Assembly: GCF_003663845.1 (NCBI RefSeq)
Contig: NZ_RCCA01000001.1
Coordinates: 248,001-312,000, forward strand
Direction of reading: 5' to 3'
DNA: 64,000 nucleotides
Source of the DNA: Chryseobacterium sp. 7
GTDB lineage: Bacteria > Bacteroidota > Bacteroidia > Flavobacteriales > Weeksellaceae
The position numbers and the translations under genes were made by a program. Shown piece after piece: positions 52,879 to 62,020 of the stretch. The notes beneath the pieces are model-generated. The model did not search any database. It saw only the letters and a program-made list of their open reading frames with translations, and had not been told where the DNA came from. The first letter of the stretch is position 1; each line of letters begins with the position of its first letter.

Positions 52879-53783
52879 TTATAAATCAATTATATTTTGC
52901 CATTCAAAAACGGTTGTAAAACCTTTCTCCCAAAAATAGTTCTTATAGTCCCCAAATTTGGCACTCATTACAAAATCTCCACCCCATGCGCCTAAACTTT
53001 TGACAAAAGAAGGGCAATCTGAGAAGAATTTTTCTTTAACTGTCGATATTTCAAGAAAATCCGCAATTTTATGCTCATGAATCATCATTAATTCGGAAAA
53101 ATTTTCCAATTCATTGCATAACAATATTTTTTTTGTGAGATCTGAAAATTCATTCACCAGTTCCGGAGACTTTTTTTGGACTTGTAAAAACTGATACCTT
53201 CTCTACTATCCTGCTTCTGATTTAAGTGTATAAAAATCAGTTCATTTTTAAAAGAAGGATTGAAATTCACCTTCTCATATTTGATCTCAGGCTTACTTTG
53301 AAAAAGGACGGCAGATTTTTCCTTTGCCACTGCGATATCATATCCACTGCCTCCCAAACTGATTGTATTGAGATAAAAAGGATCTATTTCCGCCCATTCC
53401 GCAAGATTGTTCATCAGGGTAGAACTGCTCCCAAGTCCGTAATTTGCAGGAAACTGAAGGTTTGTTTTTAAATGATAAGTAAGATCAGTCTTGAATTTAC
53501 TGTTAGAAAGCTGCTGAACATTCTTTAAGGTTTTGGTAATAAATTCAGCGCTTGATGGACGGTTGGTCTCTAAGATCTGCCAGTTTTTATAATCAATGAC
53601 AGCCCTTAACCATAATGTATTCTGATGATAGGCTTCCCAAAGAATAAGCGACTTACCATCTTTTATTTCTTCAAAAAAAAACTCTTGTCCCAGCTTGGTA
53701 GGTACCGCTAAGACAAGAGCTCCATCTATTGCGAAATATTCTGAAGTAAGCATAAGCTTGCCCGGTGAAAATATCGCGTTCAT
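52879..53783 (-). pseudogene. GYDIA-type GHMP kinase, frameshifted in an A tract
   Basis: The first part (53783 to 53154) has the GHMP kinase start FSPGKLMLTSEYFAIDG, the ATP loop NYGLGSSSTLMNNLAEWA and SGYDIAVAKEKS, then leaves frame after SFYKSKKS. The second part (from 53157, GTG) continues the fold: VNEFSDLTKKILL, LGAWGGDFVMSAKFGD. Adding one A to the run of seven (minus strand, about 53171-53177) joins them as KKSPELVNEFSDL. A full protein of about 301 residues results. Mevalonate-pathway function is the usual context; the substrate is inferred. The gene is normally conserved, so a sequencing indel should be ruled out. It is 9 bp after fabD. Confidence 0.8.
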
Positions 53784-53792
53784 ATTTTTTTG

Positions 53793-54668
53793 TTAGATTG
53801 CAGAAGCAGCTTCTACGGATCCGTCAATTTTCTTGATCAATCCCTGAAGGGTTTTTCCTGGCCCTACTTCTACGAAGTTAGAGGCACCGTCTTTGATCAT
53901 ATTCTGAACAGACTGAGTCCATTTTACAGGACCGGTAAGCTGAGCGATCAGATTTTGCTTGATCTCATCAGGATTGGTAACCGCTGTTGTAGTGATATTC
54001 TGATATACAGGAATAGTTGCTTTTCTGAATTTTGTATTTTCAATAGCTGCTGCCAGTCTTTCCTGTGCAGGCTGCATCAATGGGGAGTGGAAAGCTCCGT
54101 TTACCGGTAACAGTAATGCTCTCTTCGCTCCTGCTTCTTTCAGCTTTATGCAAGCTTCTTCTACTGAAGGTGTTTCTCCTGAGATTACCAATTGCCCCGG
54201 ACAGTTATAGTTTGCCGGAACAACAATTCCGCTGATCTGTGCACAGATTTCTTCAACCTTGGCATCATCTAAACCTAAGATAGCTGCCATAGAGCTTGGA
54301 TTGGCATCACAAGCTTCCTGCATCGCTTTTGCTCTTTCGGAAACTAATTTCAAACCATCATCAAAGGATAAAACTCCGTTGGCAACCAAAGCTGAAAATT
54401 CTCCTAAAGAGTGTCCTGCTACCATTTCAGCACCAAGACCATTTACGGCTTTTAATGCTGCTACTGAATGTATAAATATTGAAGGCTGGGTAACCTCTGT
54501 TTTTTTAAGATCCGCATCCGTCCCGTTGAACATAATGGAAAGAATGTCGAAACCTAAAATTTCATTGGCAGATTCCATCAGATCTTTAATATCTTTTCTA
54601 GAATCATACAATTCTTTTCCCATTCCTACGAACTGAGAACCCTGCCCTGGAAATACAAGTGCTTTCAT
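53793..54668 (-). CDS. fabD: Malonyl-CoA:ACP transacylase
   Basis: This 291-residue enzyme has the family signature: FPGQGSQFVGMGKEL (6-20), GHSLGEFSA with nucleophile Ser87 (85-93), and the catalytic His in NGAFHSPLM. It moves the malonyl group from CoA to acyl-carrier protein, starting fatty-acid chain extension. Length fits. It lies 9 bp before the GHMP kinase gene. Confidence 0.97.
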   Translation of the reverse strand: MKALVFPGQGSQFVGMGKELYDSRKDIKDLMESANEILGFDILSIMFNGTDADLKKTEVTQPSIFIHSVAALKAVNGLGAEMVAGHSLGEFSALVANGVLSFDDGLKLVSERAKAMQEACDANPSSMAAILGLDDAKVEEICAQISGIVVPANYNCPGQLVISGETPSVEEACIKLKEAGAKRALLLPVNGAFHSPLMQPAQERLAAAIENTKFRKATIPVYQNITTTAVTNPDEIKQNLIAQLTGPVKWTQSVQNMIKDGASNFVEVGPGKTLQGLIKKIDGSVEAASAI

Positions 54669-54738
54669 GTATTGAATTAAATATTATGCAAATATAACTA
54701 TAATGTTAACAATATCCTTTTAAATGGCTATAAATCAT

Positions 54739-56709
54739 TTAAGGCACTAACCTGATTACTCTATAACCAGTATTTACATAAGCACCATTAGCTTTAGATT
54801 TTACAAACTCAAATTTTGTAGCAAGCTGAGTCTGAACTTTATTCATCTGCTTAAAGATTTCTCCTTTTTTATTTTCTCTGGTCAGCATGTCATTCACAAC
54901 ATCAAAACCTACAATTGCATATTTCGGTGGAGTTTTACAATATTTACTTTTATAAGCGGCCAGAATTTCTTTTTCAAAACTTCCGTCTGTATTGATCTTT
55001 CTATCCATCAGATACACAAGACTTGCCTGGCTCAATTCGTCTACTTTCTTTTCAAAAGTTGGAGAATAGAACATACTGAATGCTTTCATCCCCTGTACTT
55101 CTTTAGACACAGCAGCAATTCTGTTGGCAAAAGCATCTCCTGCAGCGTTATCATCATTCGCTAAAATGGCAATAACCGGTGCAGACTGTCCTGTCATCAT
55201 GTTCTGATCCGGCTGAATATCTGCCGGAGAGTTAACAATAATAATATTTGGATTTTTTACTGCTTTTTCAAGCCCTGCTTTAATATAGTTAGCATTCTCT
55301 TTTTTAGCATCTGCTACAATATATATTTTCTGATCGGAATAAATTCCTTTTACTTCTTCTACAATCTTATCAGCATACGTTTGATTGTTAGTCTCAACGA
55401 TAATAAGATTACTGTAATTGTACAATTCCGGAGAGTTGGCAAATGGAGCTACAATCGGGATTTTCTGATTTTTGGTAAAATCAAGAACGTCAATTACATT
55501 AGATTTAAAGAAAGGCCCGATAATAAGATCTGTATTCTCAGGATTGATCTGCGTTAAAGAGTTTTTGAACGAAGCTTCGTTTCCTGAATCTACTACTTTA
55601 ATGTCCAGTTTTTGTCCTCCTCTTGCATTTCTTTCAATAGCAAGTTTAGCTCCTGTCAAAAAGTCAAGTGCCATCCCTCTGTACTGGGTTTCGTTGGTAC
55701 TGTAACCAAATGGAAGCATCAGGATAACACTAAGAGCGTCTCCGTTTTTCTTTATATAAGCAGCATCCTGTTTTTTGATTTTTAAAACCATTCCGGTTTT
55801 CAAACCATGAGAAAGATCCGGGTTAAGTGCTATAAGCTCATCTATAGAAACCCCGAATTTATTCACAATAGAGAATACCGTATCTCCCTGCTGAACTGTG
55901 TAAGTTACGTAATCATCACCTACGGCAACATTGGAAGAGGTAGTTGATTTCTCGTTCCCTGAATCCATTTTTGCTTTTGGATTAGGTGTTTCTGCAACGA
56001 TATCAGTGTTGGTAGAAGTATTGGATCTTTTTATTTTAATAGTATCACCAGGCTTAAGTCCTTTTTCTTCCAATCCCGGATTTAAAGCATAAAGATCCTG
56101 CTGGCTGATGCCAAACTGTTTTGTAATTCTGTAGTAATTATCTTTAGACTGAATCACATAAGATTCTCCTTCTACAGCAGTGGTTACAGGTGTAGATGTA
56201 GCAGGAACATTTGTTTTTTCTGCTATGGCTTCAACATGTTTTTCTGCAGTAGTCACAGCCTGTTGGGCACCACCATATTTTTTGATACTGGCAAGAGGCA
56301 GTGTAATTTCATCTCCGATTTTCATATGTGAATCCAGTTCAGGATTCAGTTTTCTCAAATCGGTTTCAGAAATTCTGTATTGTTTTGTAATGCCATAAAC
56401 AGTCTGTTTTGGCTGCAAAACAATTTTCCCCAAAGAAGAAGTACTTGTACTCACAGTTGCTTTTTGCACTGGAGTTGATTTGGTAACAGCTGCCGCAGCT
56501 GTTTTCTCTGATTTAACAGTTAAAACATCTCCAATAGCTAGCTTGCCATCTTTATGTTTTGGGTTTAGCTTTAGCAATTCATCTACAGTTATTCCATACT
56601 TTTTTGCAATGTTGTAAGGATTGTCACCTTGCACAACGGTATGTGATTTCTGGGCTGAAACTCCCAAAACCATACATAAACTGGATAGAATAAAAAACCT
56701 TTTTATCAT
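54739..56709 (-). CDS. LysM repeat protein with periplasmic-binding-protein-like domain
   Basis: This 656-residue protein has a signal peptide (1-19). Four LysM domains follow (about 22-66, 98-142, 185-230, 268-312; e.g. HTVVQGDNPYNIAKKYGITVDELLKLNP and YTVQQGDTVFSIVNKFGVSIDELIALNP) joined by Thr/Ala-rich linkers. The C-terminal 330 residues resemble type I periplasmic binding proteins (GMALDFLTGAKLAIERNARGG, IGPFFKSNVIDVL, IVAPFANSPEL, YAIVGFDVV), like LpoA-type wall regulators. It probably binds peptidoglycan and modulates cell-wall synthesis. It is 38 bp after bshC. Confidence 0.85.
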   Translation of the reverse strand: MIKRFFILSSLCMVLGVSAQKSHTVVQGDNPYNIAKKYGITVDELLKLNPKHKDGKLAIGDVLTVKSEKTAAAAVTKSTPVQKATVSTSTSSLGKIVLQPKQTVYGITKQYRISETDLRKLNPELDSHMKIGDEITLPLASIKKYGGAQQAVTTAEKHVEAIAEKTNVPATSTPVTTAVEGESYVIQSKDNYYRITKQFGISQQDLYALNPGLEEKGLKPGDTIKIKRSNTSTNTDIVAETPNPKAKMDSGNEKSTTSSNVAVGDDYVTYTVQQGDTVFSIVNKFGVSIDELIALNPDLSHGLKTGMVLKIKKQDAAYIKKNGDALSVILMLPFGYSTNETQYRGMALDFLTGAKLAIERNARGGQKLDIKVVDSGNEASFKNSLTQINPENTDLIIGPFFKSNVIDVLDFTKNQKIPIVAPFANSPELYNYSNLIIVETNNQTYADKIVEEVKGIYSDQKIYIVADAKKENANYIKAGLEKAVKNPNIIIVNSPADIQPDQNMMTGQSAPVIAILANDDNAAGDAFANRIAAVSKEVQGMKAFSMFYSPTFEKKVDELSQASLVYLMDRKINTDGSFEKEILAAYKSKYCKTPPKYAIVGFDVVNDMLTRENKKGEIFKQMNKVQTQLATKFEFVKSKANGAYVNTGYRVIRLVP

Positions 56710-56747
56710 ATTAGATAATTATAATTTACAAAAATACTTCTTTAAAA

Positions 56748-58334
56748 TTAAATGGCAACAATTATTAATTTTGATTCTTGAACCACCATCTCTTCCAAAC
56801 AATTTTCAAGCCACGAATAGCCATAATCTGAAAAGAATACACTAAAATTATAGACTCTTTCCTGCCATGTTTTTGCAGGATGAACATCTAAAAACAAATT
56901 CTCAAGTCTTTCCAGCAGTTCATTTTGTTTTATTTTTTCAGCATGAAGAAGACGTTTTTTCATTCTTTTGAATGACTTCAATTGTCTTATTTCTTCTGCC
57001 TTCACCATATTTCCGAAAGATTTTTCAGTAGTTTCTGCCGAAGCTCTTAATGCTGAGAAATTATTGATCAGTAATTCTTCTTTTTCTTCAAGCAATTGTA
57101 AAATCGGATTATCTTTTAAAATTTTCTGATTGGTAAGGACTGTAAAATTATGGAAGAAATCTTCTATTTTAAGATCCAGTTTCTCAATTTTTCCTAGAAG
57201 TTTTTCTTTCAGGAAAAGCATTGAGTTTCTCGGAATCAGAATAGGGAAAGGAATATTAATTTTTGAAAAGTAATCTTTCAGTTCCAACCAGTACATGATC
57301 TCTGCATTTCCTCCGATATATGCCAGATTGGGAAGTACATTTTCCTGGTACACCGGGCGCATTAAAGCATTTGGACTGAATCTTTCAGGATGATTTTCCA
57401 ACTCGTTCAGAATTTCTTCTTCCGTAAACTGAATATTTTTATCTACAATACTGTATTTCTGTCCATTAAACTCAATTCTGTCTCTGGTTTCAGAAAGGTA
57501 GAACAGGTTTATTTCACGGGGATTTACCTGAACCTTTCCATATTTGTCAGTCAGAAATTTCACTTTATCTTCAGAAGTTTTCTGTAAACTGAAATGAAGA
57601 AGCTCATCTTTAAAAATCTCCTTCATCTGGTTTTTAAGATCTTTAGAATCTCCATCTAAAATCAAAAGTCCGAATTCTGAAAAAAGACGGTTTACAAGTA
57701 TCTTAATAGCTTCCGTTAAAGTATTTCCTGCTTTATAAGCTTCCTTCATCATCAGGATAAGCTCTGTCCCGAAAATAGAATCTTTGAATTCTTTTTCAAA
57801 TTCAGAAATAAAATAGGTATCACTGATCTCAATTCTGCCTACCGGACCTCCGGATTTCTCATTGGTTTCGTAATAATTATTTTCGGTCTTAAAATGGTTG
57901 ATCTCTGCAAAATCATGATCTTCTGAAGCCATCCAATAGATTGGAACAAAATTAAAATCGGGAAAATTTTCTTTCAGATAGGTGCATGTCTTGATGGTCT
58001 GAAGAATTTTATACACAAAAAACACAGGTCCCGAAAACAGATTCAGCTGATGTCCTGTGGTAATTGTAAATGTATTGGGAAGTTTAAGATCCTCAAGATT
58101 TTCTCTTTGCTTTGAAGAAAGAATGAGATCTGAAAGCTGGCCTTCGAACACATCAGATAAAATGATCCTTTTTTCTGATGAGAACGCGTCTTTTTTAAGA
58201 TGAATCTGCTCTCTGAAATGATCTAAAGAAAATGTATTATTTTCAAATCCCTCAATTTTTTGATTTAAAAAATCTTTTACGAGCTGAGGAATGCTTTCTA
58301 TATCGTTAAATGATATTTTATTAATTGTTTTCAA
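56748..58334 (-). CDS. bshC: Bacillithiol biosynthesis cysteine-adding enzyme
   Basis: This 528-residue protein matches BshC. The hallmark segment FTITTGHQLNLFSGPVFFVYKILQTI is at about 93-118, followed by FNFVPIYWMASEDHDFAEINHF and GPVGRIEI. A coiled-coil tail (EEIRQLKSFKRMKKRLLHAEKIKQNELLERLENLF) is typical. It ligates cysteine to glucosaminyl-malate to form bacillithiol, the low-molecular-weight thiol of this lineage. It is 12 bp after the porin gene and in line with the LysM gene. Confidence 0.94.
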   Translation of the reverse strand: MKTINKISFNDIESIPQLVKDFLNQKIEGFENNTFSLDHFREQIHLKKDAFSSEKRIILSDVFEGQLSDLILSSKQRENLEDLKLPNTFTITTGHQLNLFSGPVFFVYKILQTIKTCTYLKENFPDFNFVPIYWMASEDHDFAEINHFKTENNYYETNEKSGGPVGRIEISDTYFISEFEKEFKDSIFGTELILMMKEAYKAGNTLTEAIKILVNRLFSEFGLLILDGDSKDLKNQMKEIFKDELLHFSLQKTSEDKVKFLTDKYGKVQVNPREINLFYLSETRDRIEFNGQKYSIVDKNIQFTEEEILNELENHPERFSPNALMRPVYQENVLPNLAYIGGNAEIMYWLELKDYFSKINIPFPILIPRNSMLFLKEKLLGKIEKLDLKIEDFFHNFTVLTNQKILKDNPILQLLEEKEELLINNFSALRASAETTEKSFGNMVKAEEIRQLKSFKRMKKRLLHAEKIKQNELLERLENLFLDVHPAKTWQERVYNFSVFFSDYGYSWLENCLEEMVVQESKLIIVAI

Positions 58335-58346
58335 CCTGTACAGTTT

Positions 58347-60290
58347 TTAGTTGAACAAATACCACACAATCCCGATGTTCAGTCTGAAATCATATACCGG
58401 ATAATGTGGAAATGCGTATGCTTTGTTATTGGAAATAACAGTTCCTATCTGCTGTCCTTCAATGAAGAAGAACATCTTTTTAACCTTCATATTGATATAG
58501 ATATCTGCGATAGGCTGTCCTCCAATTGAGAATGAATCCGCTCTCGGAAGAATATACTCGTTAAGAACAGGGAAATATTCTCTTGAAGCAAATTTTGAGA
58601 AATAATATACTTTAACCCCGGCCTGAATTTCTGCCGCTTTTTTGAATGCCTGTGTCTGGTAGAAGAAGTTAGCTCTACCGATGAAACCTGGTAAAGGAAG
58701 TAATTCTTTGTTGGTCAATGTATTTTGGAAATGCAGTCTTGTATTCAAATGGAACTTTCTGAAGCTGAATGTAGCTTCACCTCCAATCTGAGAGATATTT
58801 ACAGAATTATTACTTTGCTTTGGACTCATAGTGCTGTCAAAGTACGTATAGTTATCTATCCTGAAATAATTAGCAAAGATTTCGGTTTTAAACCATTTAA
58901 GATTGATGCTTCCTCCCAATTCCATTACAGACTGATTTTTTGCATTTTCCAAGTAATAGTTGAAATTATTGTACACAGAAGTATTCATTAAATAATTGAA
59001 TGAAGGATATGCACTTTGGAAATTTACCTTAGCATTAACAAAATAATCTTTGATGGGTTCAAACTTCAGATTATTGGTTGTTTTAAGATAGCTTTTAAAC
59101 TGGCTTCCGTTTGAAAATTCAAGGAATGAATTCAATTGAATTTTATTCCATAGTTTTACCTGTAGATTTCCCACAGCTCCAATTCTGTTTTCTTTAAGTT
59201 CATTCGGAAAAGGAAATGCATTATTAATAGACGCAATATCTGTTACTCCAAATTTAATGATCTGATAACGTACACCGGCATCCAGCTTGAATTTTTCATT
59301 ATTAAAGATCAAGCTTACTGTATTGCTGAAGTTTTCGGAATATTTTTTTGTGGTCAGCGGAAAACCATTTACTAAATCCGTTGGAGCATCATACCAATAG
59401 GTTTCCGGAGTTGTTTGATTATAATAATATTTATTTCCCTGATGAGAAAGAATATGTCTTATACTAAATGGAAATTTCTCAGAATTAAATGGCTTAAACT
59501 CTTGGCTCAAATAGTATCTTCTGTAAGAAAACTGTGAGCTTGAAGAGGCCAAACTTACCTGTGCATTCAGTCTGTTGCTATAATTGCTGTCGCCATTCAT
59601 AAACAGATTATCTTCAGTAATACCCCCACTTTCCTGGTTGTTTACATTCTGGTGAAGATAGTGGGCAAAAAGCTCATAGTTTCCGCTTTTTGAAACATAG
59701 TGTCCAGAGAAAATAGTATTGTTATTGGCTGCTAAAGAGTTTCTGTAAAGTCCCTGCGAACGTAATCCCATATATTCAAGTGCAAAATTGAATCTTTTTC
59801 CGATATTCTGAGTATAAGTAGATCTCAGAGCGGCTCCGTTTCGCATTGCATTGTGATACACAAATGTGGCTGTGGGTGTTTTTACATCATAATATTTCAC
59901 ATCATTTGCTCCAATGATCATATATGATTTATTGGTAGGCAATAAGGAAAGATTTTCCTCAGCATTAACTTCGAATACAAGGGGATTGAATCCTGAACCG
60001 ATGTTCGCAGGCTGTATCCTTCCAAAATTATCTTTATTATTTTGCTGCGAAAAGATATAGGTTTTATCAAAAGTCATTACGGTATCAAAAACTTTCTTTT
60101 CAGAAAACTGAGTCTGATACAGGTAATCATTAATAGTAGGTTTGAAAATTTTCAGGGAATCTTTCTTCCCGGAGTCTATTACCAATGTGTCTTCTGCTTT
60201 TTTGGATTGAGGCTTGGTTTCGGCTTTATTCACGACCTGAGCCCTGGCTGCAAAACTTAAAGACAAGAGTATGAAAAGGATGTACTTCAT
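58347..60290 (-). CDS. Putative porin (Porin_10 family)
   Basis: This 647-residue protein has a signal peptide (1-17). The N-terminal 60 residues are charged and linker-like, and the rest is a beta-barrel with repeated strands (FSYRRYYLSQEFKPF, FNFALEYMGLRSQGLYRNSL, NYELFAHYLHQNVN) and an aromatic C-terminal end (YDFRLNIGIVWYLFN). This is the layout of the Bacteroidetes Porin_10 family. It forms an outer-membrane pore of unknown selectivity. It is 12 bp before bshC. Confidence 0.85.
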   Translation of the reverse strand: MKYILFILLSLSFAARAQVVNKAETKPQSKKAEDTLVIDSGKKDSLKIFKPTINDYLYQTQFSEKKVFDTVMTFDKTYIFSQQNNKDNFGRIQPANIGSGFNPLVFEVNAEENLSLLPTNKSYMIIGANDVKYYDVKTPTATFVYHNAMRNGAALRSTYTQNIGKRFNFALEYMGLRSQGLYRNSLAANNNTIFSGHYVSKSGNYELFAHYLHQNVNNQESGGITEDNLFMNGDSNYSNRLNAQVSLASSSSQFSYRRYYLSQEFKPFNSEKFPFSIRHILSHQGNKYYYNQTTPETYWYDAPTDLVNGFPLTTKKYSENFSNTVSLIFNNEKFKLDAGVRYQIIKFGVTDIASINNAFPFPNELKENRIGAVGNLQVKLWNKIQLNSFLEFSNGSQFKSYLKTTNNLKFEPIKDYFVNAKVNFQSAYPSFNYLMNTSVYNNFNYYLENAKNQSVMELGGSINLKWFKTEIFANYFRIDNYTYFDSTMSPKQSNNSVNISQIGGEATFSFRKFHLNTRLHFQNTLTNKELLPLPGFIGRANFFYQTQAFKKAAEIQAGVKVYYFSKFASREYFPVLNEYILPRADSFSIGGQPIADIYINMKVKKMFFFIEGQQIGTVISNNKAYAFPHYPVYDFRLNIGIVWYLFN

Positions 60291-60333
60291 TATTCATTAT
60301 TGTACAGCAAAAATAAGAAATAAAAGGACATAA

Positions 60334-60357
60334 AAACCCCCGCTTTAAGCAGGGGTT
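60334..60357 (-). terminator. Terminator of the second susC-susD operon
   Basis: AACCCC-C-GC pairs with GC-A-GGGGTT (60335-60356). On the minus strand TTTTTATG follows. It is about 25 bp after the susD stop at 60382. Confidence 0.85.
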
Positions 60358-60381
60358 CTATATCAAATGATTATTGTATGA

Positions 60382-62010
60382 TTAATAACCAGGATTTTGC
60401 TGTACACTTGCGTTACCAGCAACTTCACTACTTGGAATTGGTAATGTATATCTGTAATCACCATTCGTAAGATTGGACACATCAACGATGTCATCTGTTG
60501 GATTTCTATCCATTGAAACTCCAGCTTTAACAGCAAGTCTTTTCAAGTCTATATACCTGTGTCCTTCAAAACTAAGTTCGATTCTTCTTTCATTTAGAAT
60601 GCCTTTAAAAGCAGCCGCTGCATCAGCATAAACGGGAGCAGTTGTAGCTGTTCCCTGCGTATTTCTCGCATCTCTAATTGCTTTAATATAGTTTGCGGCT
60701 CCTGTAAAGTCTCCTGCATTAGCAGCAACTTCACTTAAAATGAAATACATTTCTGAAAGACGTAAAGATTTAATATCATTTCTGGTATTACTACCTGTTT
60801 TTCCTGGATATTTATCTACTATCAGTTTATCTAATCTAGTATTAACACCAGGGTTAAGATAGTTAGGATTTGGAGTACTTGAAGGATCAATAAATGCATA
60901 TCTTCTAACATCGTTTTGTAAACCTGTTAAAATATTATACAGATTACGCCCTACAAACCACCATGGTGTACCAGTAACACTTGAGTTATTCAAATTATAT
61001 CTTGACCCTAAAGCAATTCCATTAGCTCCAGTAGCCTGTCTCCCTAAAGAAAAGATTACCTCACCTCTGAAAGCATCTTTATCATCCCATAAATTTCTGT
61101 ATGGATTAAATGAATTTGATGTACTATAGAATGCACTATTCCAAGTTGAATTACCAATTGTAGGTGCAGCTGTGGTTGTAATTGGAGTACCGGCAGTTAA
61201 AGCAAAAGAAGCACCACTAACACCTGTTGTTGCATCAAGTACAGCCTGGGCATCTATTTTTGCTTGTGCAAAATTTCCTCTATATAGATTAAATCTTGCG
61301 CTTACAGCATTAACAAAGCTTTTTCCTACGTAATATTTATTTGCATCAGATTTTGCTGCAGCACTAGCAGAAGCATCAAGTTGAGCAAATGTAGTTCTTG
61401 CAAACTGGAGATCACTGTTTATAAGTGTATAAATATCCTTATTGCTGACTCTAGGTCTTTGAACAAAATTTCCTTCATCTACCTTATCACTTAAAATAAC
61501 TCCTAAGGCATTTTCATCTGCCATATTAGTAGAGAAATAAGTTTCTAATTCAAGATAACAGAAAGCTCTGATAGCTCTAGCCTGTGCAACAATTTTGTTA
61601 TAATTAGTGGTTTCTACTGCACCGTTAGGTGTAATTTTGCTTGCACCGTCTAATAACCTATTGATTCTGTTAATTGTTCTGTAGTGTGATTGCCATATTA
61701 ACTCAGGATATGTTCCAACCCCACCGCTTACAATAAAACGGTGTAACTGAAATTCCTGTCCACCACTACCATCACCAGGTTTAACTTCATCAGTAATAAC
61801 AGATGATAAATACACTTCGTTAGCAGTTTCTAAGGTACCATACACACTTCCGATAAGGAAAGACTGCATACCGTCAATACTAGCAACAGCTTGAGAATCA
61901 TCCAACTGCCCTGGCTGAACTGCATCTATCGCATCACTGCAACTATTAACCACAGGTAATGCTGTGAATACTCCTGCGACGAATAATAATTTTATTATAT
62001 TTCTTTTCAT
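60382..62010 (-). CDS. SusD/RagB nutrient-binding lipoprotein (second pair)
   Basis: This 542-residue protein has a lipobox (NSC, Cys24). TPR-like helices appear in order: VAQARAIRAFCYLELETYFST (about 135-155), KSFVNAVSARFNLYRGNFAQAKIDAQAVL, SLRLSEMYFILSEVAANAGDFTGAANYIKAIRDARN, and the C-terminal signature ILNERRIELSFEGHRYIDLKRLA ... YRYTLPIPSSEVAGN. It binds a nutrient at the surface and closes over the SusC barrel. It lies 10 bp after its susC gene. No riboswitch is visible here because the operon start is outside the window. The substrate is unknown. Confidence 0.95.
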   Translation of the reverse strand: MKRNIIKLLFVAGVFTALPVVNSCSDAIDAVQPGQLDDSQAVASIDGMQSFLIGSVYGTLETANEVYLSSVITDEVKPGDGSGGQEFQLHRFIVSGGVGTYPELIWQSHYRTINRINRLLDGASKITPNGAVETTNYNKIVAQARAIRAFCYLELETYFSTNMADENALGVILSDKVDEGNFVQRPRVSNKDIYTLINSDLQFARTTFAQLDASASAAAKSDANKYYVGKSFVNAVSARFNLYRGNFAQAKIDAQAVLDATTGVSGASFALTAGTPITTTAAPTIGNSTWNSAFYSTSNSFNPYRNLWDDKDAFRGEVIFSLGRQATGANGIALGSRYNLNNSSVTGTPWWFVGRNLYNILTGLQNDVRRYAFIDPSSTPNPNYLNPGVNTRLDKLIVDKYPGKTGSNTRNDIKSLRLSEMYFILSEVAANAGDFTGAANYIKAIRDARNTQGTATTAPVYADAAAAFKGILNERRIELSFEGHRYIDLKRLAVKAGVSMDRNPTDDIVDVSNLTNGDYRYTLPIPSSEVAGNASVQQNPGY

Positions 62011-62020
62011 TTTTTAATTT

